From: Helichrysum umbraculigerum
Lineage: Eukaryota; Streptophyta; Magnoliopsida; Asterales; Asteraceae
DNA: 64,000 bases
Assembly (NCBI GenBank): GCA_949592205.1
Contig: CATIUR010000003.1
Coordinates: forward strand, 153,764,759 to 153,828,758
Reading direction: 5' to 3'
The translations under genes were made by a program, and so were the position numbers. The notes under the pieces are model-generated. The model made no database searches and was not told the origin of the DNA. It saw only the letters and a program-made list of their open reading frames with translations. Shown piece by piece: positions 33,284 through 43,608 of the stretch. Numbering within the stretch: position 1 is the first letter of the stretch; each line of letters begins with the position of its first letter.

Positions 33284-35185
33284 TGTAACATCCTCAAATT
33301 GGGCCTAGAAGTAATAGGTATTTCTTGAAAATTTTAAATGCGATTTAAAATTATTATTGTGTTTGATTTTATAATTAATAGGTCGATAAGCCTCAGGGAA
33401 TATTGTGGCTTGTGAAATATTGTTTGTTTTAAATTTATTTAGTTGACGGTAAAATAAAATTGTATTTCCCCGCAAATGGTTTTTAAGTTCCAGACAATAA
33501 TAAATACGGGGAATGAAAACTAACACTATATGGTATATTATATATGATGGATCGGGTTTTATTCCCACACATACATACATACGTACGTATTCATACATAT
33601 ACACACACACATTAAACCCTAACTCAAAAACAAGAAGAAATCATCAAAATCGGAGCTTTATAATTCGGATTCAAGCTTCAAACACATAGATAAATCATCC
33701 TTCAACCTTTCTAATTGCTTGGTAAGTTTTGTTTCTCTAATTTTATAAACCTAGAAATGATATTTTGGGATTTTTGTAAATTGAAAGGTGTAAATTCGAA
33801 ATTAGGGCTTGAAGTTGTTAAAATGATGTTAGTTAAGCTTATTGTTGTTGATATCTAACATGATTCATGCTTAAGTTATAGGTTTGAATTAGGGTTCATG
33901 AGTTTTATAGGAAATTTGATGATTTTGATGGGTTAATGGTGATTATTATAAATTAATGATTGATATTAGTGGAAATGGCGTTAATATGTGTTAGTATGAA
34001 GGTTAGTAGCTTTAATCTAACCTAATAATGAATTAATCAAATTGTGTGAATTATAATTCAAGTGGATTTTGGTGAAAGTGTGATGATTAGGTGTTAATCA
34101 CCTTGATTGATAATAACAAAAGGTTGTTATAGTGTTATTAGTGAAAGGTGAGTTATTATATGAAATTGTTAATCATTGAAACTAAGAGGATCATGTTGGT
34201 TAGTGACAACTAGTGGTGAATTAATGTGATTTTATGATCATGATTTGATAGTGATGGTGAATTATAATGATTATGTTAAATAGTTATGACTTGAGTAACT
34301 TGGAGTTGTTGATGTAAATCTATTGGAGTAATGTTATATAGATTTGAAACAAGTGACTAACTTGTGTTATTTTGTTGTAATTCCAGATATGGAGAAGACT
34401 CAGTGATATTAGACTACTGAGTGGGCGACTATGGTAGTCGGTGAGTGGACTTTGATCTCTCACTATAATTTAGTGATCACTATTGTGGTTACTTCAAGTG
34501 TTATGTGTTATATTCAAGTGTTAAGTGTTATTCATGTGTTAAGTTGAATTGTGTTAAAGTGTTAAGTGTTAAGTGACCTATATGGTAACAGTTTTAATAG
34601 AGGTCAACTATGTTGGACTGTGTTGTTACAGGTTAGTCAACACAAGGGTTGTGAACATTCGTTGTGAGTAAGGCTTGTGTTGACTAAAGGTAATAAACAG
34701 TTATCGGTTAACCACTGTATTGGCCTGCAGTTGGTGTAAGTGTCGCTTGGTGGGCCACCGCGGCTGAGGGCGCCACAAGGGCCACCGATCCTCTGGTGAT
34801 GTTGAGTCAAAGTGTTAAATGTGGTGAACTCATAGTGTTAAACTAAGTTGTATTGTTAGTGATGAGTTAACTCACTTAGCTTCGTGCTAATCCCTCGTTG
34901 TTTACTCCTTGCAGGTAAATATCTATTGTTGTGGGCGGGTCAAGGAGTAACTGAAGAATGTTTGACTAGGATTACTCTGATTATTATTTAATACAGTTTA
35001 AAATGTGTAATTATATAATGCCCAGGATATAAAGGATTGTTTTGTAATCGGTAATAATCAATACTTAGAACTTAGGTAATGGAAGATGACGACATGTCAT
35101 TTTATGTATATATATGTTTTGGGACTTGAGCTTCCGAATTGTTTTAAAAAAAAAAAAAAACAGTTGTAAATTTTGGGGCGTTATA
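33284..35185 (+). repeat. LARD 5' LTR (1902 bp)
   Basis: TGTAACATCCTC to GGGGCGTTATA. It shares the AGTTGACGGT...CCAGACAATA block and the CACTTAGCTTCGTGCTAAT block with the Tekay LTRs, and contains the exon-like segment at 34387-34440. Confidence 0.95.
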
Positions 35186-35188
35186 AGT

Positions 35189-35200
35189 TGGTATCAGAGC
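35189..35200 (+). other. Primer-binding site of the LARD, initiator tRNA-Met
   Basis: TGGTATCAGAGC, three bases after the 5' LTR, identical to the primer site of the coding Tekay elements. Confidence 0.93.
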
Positions 35201-35361
35201 ATAGGTTTGGGCGAATTGAATAGTGGTTGGATGTTCAATCCCAAGCCTAGTGATAGTGGTCAAACATTCCGAAGTGAGGGATTAGTGTTGGTATGAGCAA
35301 GTTGTTATTAAATGTGAACTAATCTATAACAAGATGTCAGATTGTTGTTTTGAGTACAGAG

Positions 35362-35418
35362 ATGGAGGATCATGAGGAACCGATTGGTATTCTCAATCCT
35401 CAACACTTGTGGGCCTAG
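35362..35418 (+). pseudogene. Vestigial gag start in the LARD (18 codons)
   Basis: An ATG that follows an ACAG acceptor-like site, at the same position relative to the LTR as the gag start in the Tekay elements. It opens MEDHEEPIGILNPQHLWA and then stops. It is too short to act as gag and may only preserve leader layout. Confidence 0.45.
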
Positions 35419-38400
35419 ATGTGCCAGGTAATTTCTGATAAACTTGGTGAATTTCAATTGTTTTACTTTACTATGTTATGATTATTAGTAAAGTAAATTG
35501 AATTGTTGGTGATTATTACTTGCTAATAAGGTGATAGAGCTATTAGTATGTAATTAAGAAGTTGAAACTGTGTGTAGATACATGAATGACTAATGTGTAA
35601 CAGTTGTGTTATGTGGAATTAAGTGTATGTGTAATGTGACAATGAAGAGTGTGAATATAAGTTGATAAATGCAAGTGTGATTATAGATCCTTGCTGGGGA
35701 AATAATTGATAAATGATAAGCTAAATTGGTGTGACACAATATGATGAAATCAATGGGTTGCAGGTGTATCTATTTATAAGTTTGGAGTTGTGTTATTGTG
35801 TGACTTAGAGTGTGTCCGGGTTGTTGAAGTATATGCTATTGACTTGGAAAGGTCAATGTTGAATGTAATTGTGTCAAACTCGATAATTGCCATGCTATGC
35901 CATGCTATGAAGTGAGGAATGTGACTAGATGTCTAAATGTTTAGCATTGATCATGATTAGGGTGAATTATGATCTTTGTATTATATATAGTGTAGTAAGA
36001 AAGTCGAAGTGGACAATGAGTCTAAATGTGCGGTGACAAGTTTGTGAAAAGTCGAATTTGAAATTATATGTTGAAATTGGTTCATATATGATTGAATTTT
36101 GTGAACTTGGTGTTTTAGGGTGATAATATGAAACTAATTATGAAAGTGTGTTAGTTTGACTTGGAATAGTCAGAGAAGTGTGGGTTGGGTAATAAAATGA
36201 GTGGATGCATGGGTTGAAACCCAAATGGGTCATTTAAGTGTCCAAATGGGCCACTTAGTGTTAAAATGTATAGAACTTGATGTGGTATGTGTATGATAAC
36301 TTTTAAAGTGACTTAAAGTCATAAGTATAGATAAAATGTGGATTGAAAGTGTTAATGTAGTCATTATGGTTGAAATTGGCTAAAAGTGTCCAAATGGACC
36401 CTTAAACGGGTCGACTAGTGAAAACGTGTTAAAACAGTGTAGAATGAGTGTTTGTATATGATGAATGTGCCCACACGTCATAAATATATGTAGAAACATG
36501 TTGGTAAAAGGTGGAAGTCAGAAACCAAGTCGTTTGAAATATAGCGTGTCAACTAAAACGGTCGAAAATGGTCTAAAATGACCCATACGTCTATTTTCTT
36601 GTTAAACGTGTAATTTGAAAAAGTGGAAAAATGGAAAGTTGCATTTTGATTATATGAGAGTGCCTGCAAAATTTCAGAGTCTAACTCCTTACGGTTTAGG
36701 AGATATGCGCGTTTGAATTTCATGTTTTTGCACTAAAATTTCTGAGTTGCTGCAGCATGTTGAATCCGGCGTATTCCCTTGAATACGTACGTATTCCCAT
36801 GAATACGGACGTATTCCTTGGGCGTATTCCTTAAAAATCTTTCTGGTTGAAAATGTTGGCGGGAATACGGCGTATTCCCGTAAATACGGACGTATTCCCA
36901 TGAATACGGACGTATTCCCTTGAATACGAACGTATTCCCATGTTTTGAGACATTTCTTGTGTTATGTTAAGTGAATTTAATATGAAAATTTGTAAATTTC
37001 GACGTTCGTCGTAACGTTCAACGTAGAATTTCCGTTAGAAAATTTCGGTGTCCGATTAAGACGAAATTTACATGTCAACTCAAAAACGGCCCAACGGTCA
37101 AAGCTCATTGCATCGCCATGAGCCCTGTCAGTTTTCGGCACTTCGGGGTCGTTTGGGGCCCGAAAATCGCGTTTTATTGTTTTTCGGACATTATTTCGGA
37201 CTTTTAGCTTATGATTTGTATTGGGCTTTTGTTTCTTTGAGCCCATGGATCATTCATGTGACTATATGCAATATTAAAAGTTGTTTTAAGAGGTCTATAT
37301 GGTTCTTTGTGTAGGAGTTATCTGTAGGCAGTTTATTTAACTGCAAAGTATACCAGTAAGGGTATTGTTGATTGTTGTTTGTTAGGGTAAATAAATATTG
37401 ATTATGTAATCAGGTTAATTATATTATGTGAAATACTTAATATGATTGAATAAGTATTTGTAAGAGTTGAAGAGTATTATAGGAGCTTACTCTTGCTTAA
37501 TAACTAAAGATGGAAGGTTATTTATTAATCAACTTAGAAATTATATATTGATGAAAATATGTGGAATATGATCTGGTAATTAACAAGGTACTTAGTGCTA
37601 AATGTTATATAGAGTATTATACTTGATAATTAAAGTGTTAAGTGAATGATATTGAATCGTGTAGAGAGGATGTTAAATTGATTTAATTGTGTTAAACTTA
37701 CACATGTGTTAATAAGATAATGAGGAATGTGTTAGATGATAAAATTGTTATGTTTACTTAGTTTGTGAGTAGTTTCACATTCATGTGATAAAGGAAAAAT
37801 AGTAACAAGTTAACACTTGGTCATAAATCTATTTTGAGTGCTATTAAATGTGTGATAATTGTTAATTTCAACATTGTGAATTATGTGAGAGTAAAAGTTA
37901 ATTACTTTAGAGATCAATGGTATGAAGTGGTCTGAGAATAAAGTGTGATTGACATAATATGACGACGTCTGGCCAACGTATTTATATTATGCCATTTCAC
38001 ATGGAGTATTGAGGCTACCAAGTACCAGAGAAATTAATGTGACCTTAAAAATTGTAGGTTTTCGATGTTGGCATATGAGAGAGAGTCAGAGAGGACTAAA
38101 ATGAAATGGTAGTAAAGCATTAAATTATTGTATTAATGAACTATCTATTAATAAAAGAGATATATATATAAATATTTATATATAGAGAGCCTTTTGATTG
38201 ATAGTTATATTATTATTAATTGAGAATTGTGTGAAATTTGATTGTTATTATATGCATAATATCAAGGTGAAGTGATAAGTTGCATATAGAAGAAAATAAA
38301 ACATGAAAGAATCTTCCGTGGAGATTAAAGAGATAAAATTGATTGATGAAATGTTGTTGAAAAATGTGTGTGTGGTTATCACATTTTGATGGAGTGGTAC

Positions 38401-39347
38401 TTGCGCTTGAATGGCAATGTACCTGTTGATGGAAAAACTTGGTAATTATTCAATTTGAATTGGTACTAAGTGACTTGGTGATTAAGTGATAATAGTGTTA
38501 ACTATGAAGAATTGACTTGTATTTTGCTTGTTAATATGTGAATAGTGTTATATGAGTTTGAGATACTTTTAAATAAAAGATTATCATATACATTAGTGAT
38601 ATGTGGTACTAGCATAAATGCTAGTTATGAATTGAAATTTAAATTTCGTTGTTGTTGGGTGTATTGTGATTTTCATAATCATTGTTTTGCTGTTAAAAGG
38701 GGTATAAATCATATATCTATTTTAAAGATTCTAGCACATCGCTGGTTTCTAGTGTTAAGAGTATGCTATGTGCATAATGATGTTATTCACTTACGTCAAG
38801 TGATTACTTGTTTAAAGTGATTAATTGGGAATAATTTCCTTAAGTGATCATAGTATGCATGAAAATATGATTTAGATACATATCATATGTTAAGGTAAGA
38901 AATAGAAACATGTACATGTGGATATGTATATGTAGATAGAATTTAAATTGTGTGCATATAATTAAGAGTTGCTCAAGGGAGTAACTATTTTAAGTGATAA
39001 ATATCACACTTGTTGTATAGTATTGCAAGTTAAATTGAGTATGAGACATAAATTATATGTTTTCGTGAATCTAATTGAGATACACACTAGTCGTGTGTGA
39101 GTTGATGAAATAATATATATGTAGGTACATGGAGTGTGTAGTGAAATGTATGCATAAGCATGTCATGCATAGGTGATTTAGGCTGTGTATACACACTTTA
39201 GGTGAATATAGTGATGAGTAATTACGATGTTAGAACAGTACGAAGAGTACAATATTAATAAACTGGAAATATTGTGATATTAGAATCTCATTTAAGGAAT
39301 GAGAGATGTCACGTGATTGAGTTCTTTAGAATAATTAAGGTTGATTA
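35419..39347. other. Non-coding internal region of the LARD
   Basis: About 3.9 kb of AT-rich sequence rich in GTGTTA, TTAAGTG and similar words. No frame here resembles a known protein; the longest, at 38545-38820, is 91 residues without recognisable features. The only distinctive block is the palindromic cluster at 36766-36939. Confidence 0.7.
36766..36939. repeat. Cluster of GAATACG/CGTATTC palindromic units in the LARD
   Basis: About nine occurrences of GAATACG and CGTATTC, mostly arranged as GAATACGGACGTATTCC, so each unit is itself a short inverted repeat. The layout resembles the palindromic clusters in the two Tekay families, but the sequence is different and it lies in the internal region rather than the LTR. 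Confidence 0.85.
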
Positions 39348-39384
39348 GATTTCGAGGACGAAATCTCTTTAAGGGGGAGAGATT

Positions 39385-41286
39385 TGTAACATCCTCAAAT
39401 TGGGCCTAGAAGTAATAGGTATTTCTTGAAAATTTTAAATGCGATTTAAAATTATTATTGTGTTTGATTTTATAATTAATAGGTCGATAAGCCTCAGGGA
39501 ATATTGTGGCTTGTGAAATATTGTTTGTTTTAAATTTATTTAGTTGACGGTAAAATAAAATTGTATTTTCCCGCAAATGGTTTTTAAGTTCCAGACAATA
39601 ATAAATACGGGGAATGAAAACTAACACTATATGGTATATTATATATGATGGATCGGGTTTTATTCCCACACATACATACATACGTACGTATTCATACATA
39701 TACACACACACATTAAACCCTAACTCAAAAACAAGAAGAAATCATCAAAATCGGAGCTTTATAATTCGGATTCAAGCTTCAAACACATAGATAAATCATC
39801 CTTCAACCTTTCTAATTGCTTGGTAAGTTTTGTTTCTCTAATTTTATAAACCTAGAAATGATATTTTGGGGTTTTTGTAAATTGAAAGGTGTAAATTCGA
39901 AATTAGGGCTTGAAGTTGTTAAAATGATGTTAGTTAAGCTTATTGTTGTTGATATCTAACATGATTCATGCTTAAGTTATAGGTTTGAATTAGGGTTCAT
40001 GAGTTTTATAGGAAATTTGATGATTTTGATGGGTTAATGGTGATTATTATAAATTAATGATTGATATTAGTGGAAATGGTGTTAATATGTGTTAGTATGA
40101 AGGTTAGTAGCTTTAATCTAACCTAATAATGAATTAATCAAATTGTGTGAATTATAATTCAAGTGGATTTTGGTGAAAGTGTGATGATTAGGTGTTAATC
40201 ACCTTGATTGATAATAACAAAAGGTTGTTATAGTGTTATTAGTGAAAGGTGAGTTATTATATGAAATTGTTAATCATTGAAACTAAGAGGATCATGTTGG
40301 TTAGTGACAACTAGTGGTGAATTAATGTGATTTTATGATCATGATTTGATAGTGATGGTGAATTATAATGATTATGTTAAATAGTTATGACTTGAGTAAC
40401 TTGGAGTTGTTGATGTAAATCTATTGGAGTAATGTTATATAGATTTGAAACAAGTGACTAACTTGTGTTATTTTGTTGTAATTCCAGATATGGAGAAGAC
40501 TCAGTGATATTAGACTACTGAGTGGGCGACTATGGTAGTCGGTGAGTGGACTTTGATCTCTCACTATAATTTAGTGATCACTATTGTGGTTACTTCAAGT
40601 GTTATGTGTTATATTCAAGTGTTAAGTGTTATTCCTATGTTAAGTTGAATTGTGTTAAAGTGTTAAGTGTTAAGTGACCTATATGGTAACAGTGTTAATA
40701 GAGGTCAACTATGTTGGACTGTGTTGTTACAGGTTAGTCAACACAAGGGTTGTGAACATTCGTTGTGAGTAAGGCTTGTGTTGACTAAAGGTAATAAACA
40801 GTTATCGGTTAACCACTGTATTGGCCTGCAGTTGGTGTAAGTGTCGCTTGGTGGGCCACCGCGGCTGAGGGCGCCACAAGGGCCACCGATCCTCTGGTGA
40901 TGTTGAGTCAAAGTGTTAAATGTAGTGAACTCATAGTGTTAAACTAAGTTGTATTGTTAGTGATGAGTTAACTCACTTAGCTTCGTGCTAATCCCTCGTT
41001 GTTTACTCCTTGCAGGTAAATATCTATTGTTGTGGGCAGGTCAAGGAGTAACTGAAGAATGTTTGACTAGGATTACTCTGATTATTATTTAATACAGTTT
41101 AAAATGTGTAATTATATAATGCCCAGGATATAAAGGATTGTTTTGTAATCGGTAATAATCAATACTTAGAACTTAGGTAATGGAAGATGACGACATGTCA
41201 TTTTATGTATATATATGTTTTGGGACTTGAGCTTCCGAATTGTTTTAAAAAAAAAAAAAAACAGTTGTAAATTTTGGGGCGTTATA
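39385..41286 (+). repeat. LARD 3' LTR (1902 bp)
   Basis: Same length as the 5' LTR, with about eight substitutions seen. It is followed directly by the GAAAC duplication and the remainder of the Tat LTR. Confidence 0.95.
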
Positions 41287-41291
41287 GAAAC

Positions 41292-41449
41292 GGTAGTCGG
41301 AGTTACCAATAGGGAATCGCCAGCCGAAAGGGGTATCCTCCTTTCGGTTCAAGGTCTCGTCAACAATCACACAGGATACTCTCTTGGTCCTACCTCCCGA
41401 AGCATAAACCAGTCCTCACCTAACGTGTTACTTCACCTTTGGAGCAACA
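41292..41449 (+). repeat. Tat 3' LTR, second part
   Basis: Resumes at GGTAGTCGGAG and ends GGAGCAACA, completing 507 bp together with 32935-33283. It is followed by the Tat target duplication CTTAC. Confidence 0.95.
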
Positions 41450-41454
41450 CTTAC

Positions 41455-41954
41455 TGAGTTTGAAAAAACCCAATTTTATGGGTTTGATTCCGACCTTTTA
41501 AAACTCACACTCCTTAAACAAACACAGTTTTTCATTCCCTCTCGTTACCATTACCATTCCCACTCACTAAAACCCCTAAGCCAAACACACCTTAATAATT
41601 ATAGTAGTATGCTATTTCATGAAAGTCTCATATTCAACTTCTATTTCTCATGAAAAATATTGTTTTGTTCGCTTATAATCTTTCAAGCAATAGTGAATTT
41701 AAACCCGCCGTCTGTCAATATATCCTCACATTACACTTAAACACCTTACATGTTCACTGCTTTACAATGTCAAATAGTTGATGAGGCCTATAATACAGAC
41801 AAACAGTGGCATGTATCATCGATCATACAAGTACAAATATTTCTTCATGGTTTTACCATTCGCTTCAACTGCGAATTCTGCTCACCGTTGATTTATCTAA
41901 ATGCACATTTTATTTGTTGGTTTCAACCATTATATATGTGGTTATCTTGCGTCT
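41455..41954. other. Intergenic DNA right of the Tat nest
   Basis: The first 140 bp probably belong to the MITE that Tat interrupted (right end near 41592, CCAAACACACC). The remainder shows nothing recognisable. Confidence 0.4.
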
Positions 41955-41972
41955 CTATTGCGCTCCATGTAT

Positions 41973-42178
41973 TTTTTTTTTTAAAGGCTAAATATATTAT
42001 AAACATGTCTACTAGCAAGGCGCTAAATAGACCCCAAAATGTACATACACCATAAGATATTCCTTGAACTTAAATTCGAACTAAAAGGATACTAAAAAGG
42101 ATGAAAAAAACCTGAAAGATTCAGGAAAAAATCCCCGAAAATAGGGGCCGAGCCACCGATTTTCACCAAGTTTTCACC
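41973..42178 (-). mobile_element. Severely 5'-truncated LINE copy
   Basis: Poly(T) at 41972-41982 (the poly(A) tail on the minus strand), then 3' untranslated sequence similar to that at 9240-9330 (shared GGAAAAAATCCCCGA and GCCACCGATTTTCACC-type words). It is flanked by an 18-bp duplication with one mismatch, CTATTGCGCTCCATGTAT (41955-41972) and its copy at 42179-42196. The long imprecise duplication and tail are hallmarks of target-primed LINE insertion. Confidence 0.75.
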
Positions 42179-42196
42179 CTATTGCGCTCCACGTAT

Positions 42197-42560
42197 AGGT
42201 GGTCAAATTTGGTTCAAGTTTGGAATGGTAGTTCAAGTTTCAAGTTTATCATTAGGTAGGTTTGTGTTTAACCATGAATTAAAGTTGTTTTCAATATGAG
42301 TGTACTTTTGATATTATATCTGGTACTAGTACTTTTGATATTATATCTTTTGCTCTAGTTGTTGCTAGAGTTTTTTTAATATATTGTTGCTGTTCAAAAA
42401 AAAAAAAATTTATCAAAGCACGTACACATTAATTATTAATTATATATTGATTAAAACGGGCAGGATACATAATGACATAACCAACGGTAGTAATTAGTGA
42501 CATAAAATCAAATTAATTGATTGGAATTGCAATCCATTACTCGCTTTTACTCATCATCAA

Positions 42561-42594
<34 letters not shown>

Positions 42595-42747
42595 CTATAC
42601 GAATACAAATATTAATAAAAATCAAAAGGAAGGACCGAAGGATGTGAATTGCACTCGGTTGTTCATGCAGAGTATATGAAAAATCTTGCAATTCACTTTG
42701 TATGCTAACCTAAGCATTCTCTTAATCATGGTTGACGCAAATTAAAT
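42197..42747. other. Intergenic DNA with an (AT)n microsatellite
   Basis: No gene recognised. An (AT)n run lies at 42563-42588 and an A-run near 42396-42408. Confidence 0.5.
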
Positions 42748-42757
42748 TAAAACTATA

Positions 42758-43598
42758 GAGTAAGGTTCAAATGAGTACACCAATTTTGAGTGAGAATGAG
42801 GGAACCAACAGATTTCTGCCATGTGTCACTTTATTCTCTCTCCTCCACACTTTATTCTCTCTCCTCCACATTTTTAAAAATTAAATATCTCACAAACGGT
42901 AAGTCGAAAAATCATGAAAATTGCACCATAAAATTCAAGCGTTTTCTCCTCTTCGATTTGCCGTCCCTCAAGGCATACTTTTGACAACTTTTTTTTTTCT
43001 CATTTTTTGGTGGGTTTCACAAATTAGTAACACATGTGTTAGTGATTAGTTGTACATTTAATTTGTGGTTAAGGTTAGGGTTTAGGGTTTAGTAGGGTTT
43101 ATGGTTTATGGTTTATAAGGGTTTAGGGTTTAGAAGGGGTTCAAGGTTTAGGGTTTAGAAAGATTTAGGGTTTAGCGTTTTGTAAAGCGTTTAGGGTTTA
43201 GGGTTTGTGGTTTAGGGGTTATGGTTTAGGGTTTAGGGTTTGAGGTTTGGGGTTTCTCCCCGAAACCTCAAACCCTAAACCCTAACCCCTAAACCACAAA
43301 CCCTAAACCCTAAACGCAACACTTTAACACATGTGTTAGTAAATGTGAAACCCACCAAAAAAATGAAAAAAAAAAAAACTTTTCGAAAGTGTGTCTTGAC
43401 GGAAGGCAAATCGAAGAGGAGAAAACGACGAATTTAATGGTGCAATTTTCATAATTTTTGGATTTGTCGTTTGTGAGATAATTGATGTTGGGGGTAAGTG
43501 GGTTTTGTACATGTGGAACATTCTCTTTGTACACATGGCTTGATATCATTGGTTCCTTCATTCTCACACAAATTTCTATTCTCATTTGAACCCTACCC
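42758..43598. mobile_element. Non-autonomous MULE with telomere-like core (copy 2, inverted)
   Basis: An 841-bp relative of the element at 599-1415 in the opposite orientation. Its right part corresponds to the left part of copy 1. Ends carry GAGTAAGGTTCAAATGAG and, inverted, GGGTAGGGTTCAAATGAG. A different perfect 10-bp target duplication, TAAAACTATA (42748-42757 and 43599-43608), shows it inserted independently. The core (43066-43316) is again TTTAGGG units that switch to CCCTAAA. No coding capacity. Confidence 0.85.
43066..43316. repeat. Interstitial telomere-like tract in MULE copy 2
   Basis: TTTAGGG and variant units to about 43250, then a CCCGAAACC turn and CCCTAAA units. The structure is the same as at 877-1109, with different unit numbers. 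Confidence 0.9.
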
Positions 43599-43608
43599 TA
43601 AAACTATA

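Larger units (their letters stand above)
33284..41286 (+). mobile_element. Non-coding LARD-like LTR retrotransposon (8.0 kb), related to Tekay
   Basis: Two LTRs of exactly 1902 bp (33284-35185 and 39385-41286) start TGTAACATCC and end GCGTTATA, flanked by the 5-bp duplication GAAAC (33279-33283 and 41287-41291). An initiator-Met primer-binding site lies at 35189-35200, and a polypurine tract (AAGGGGGAGAGATT) precedes the 3' LTR. The 4.2-kb internal region encodes no gag or pol. Only an 18-codon gag-like start (35362-35418) and the conserved pre-LTR hairpin remain. I counted about eight LTR differences (0.4%), so it is young. It must have been mobilised by proteins of another element; the shared LTR blocks suggest a Tekay-type helper. 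Confidence 0.9.
11813..41449 (+). mobile_element. Tat-lineage Ty3/Gypsy retrotransposon, carrying two nested elements
   Basis: LTRs begin TGATGACG and end GCAACA, and the 5-bp target-site duplication CTTAC lies at 11808-11812 and 41450-41454. A primer-binding-like segment (TTGGCGCCATCCGTGGGAC) follows the 5' LTR and a G-rich purine run precedes the 3' LTR. Sense genes are gag-protease (12378-14741) and RT, RNase H, archaeal-type RNase H, integrase (14603-17680). A spliced antisense gene lies between pol and the 3' LTR. The dual RNase H, absence of a chromodomain and the antisense gene place it in the Tat group. Removing the guests at 19511-31139 and 33284-41286 (plus 5 bp duplicated) leaves about 10.0 kb. 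The LTRs differ at roughly three positions in 507. Confidence 0.93.

Noticed and set aside
33305..33610. 101-residue minus-strand frame repeated at 39406-39711
   Set aside because: It is LTR sequence, present twice because both LTRs are present.
38545..38820. 91-residue frame in the LARD internal region
   Set aside because: No recognisable motif, biased AT-rich composition and no homologous frame in the coding relatives.
41215..41457. 80-residue frame crossing the LARD/Tat LTR junction
   Set aside because: Chimeric read-through of two LTRs, not a gene.
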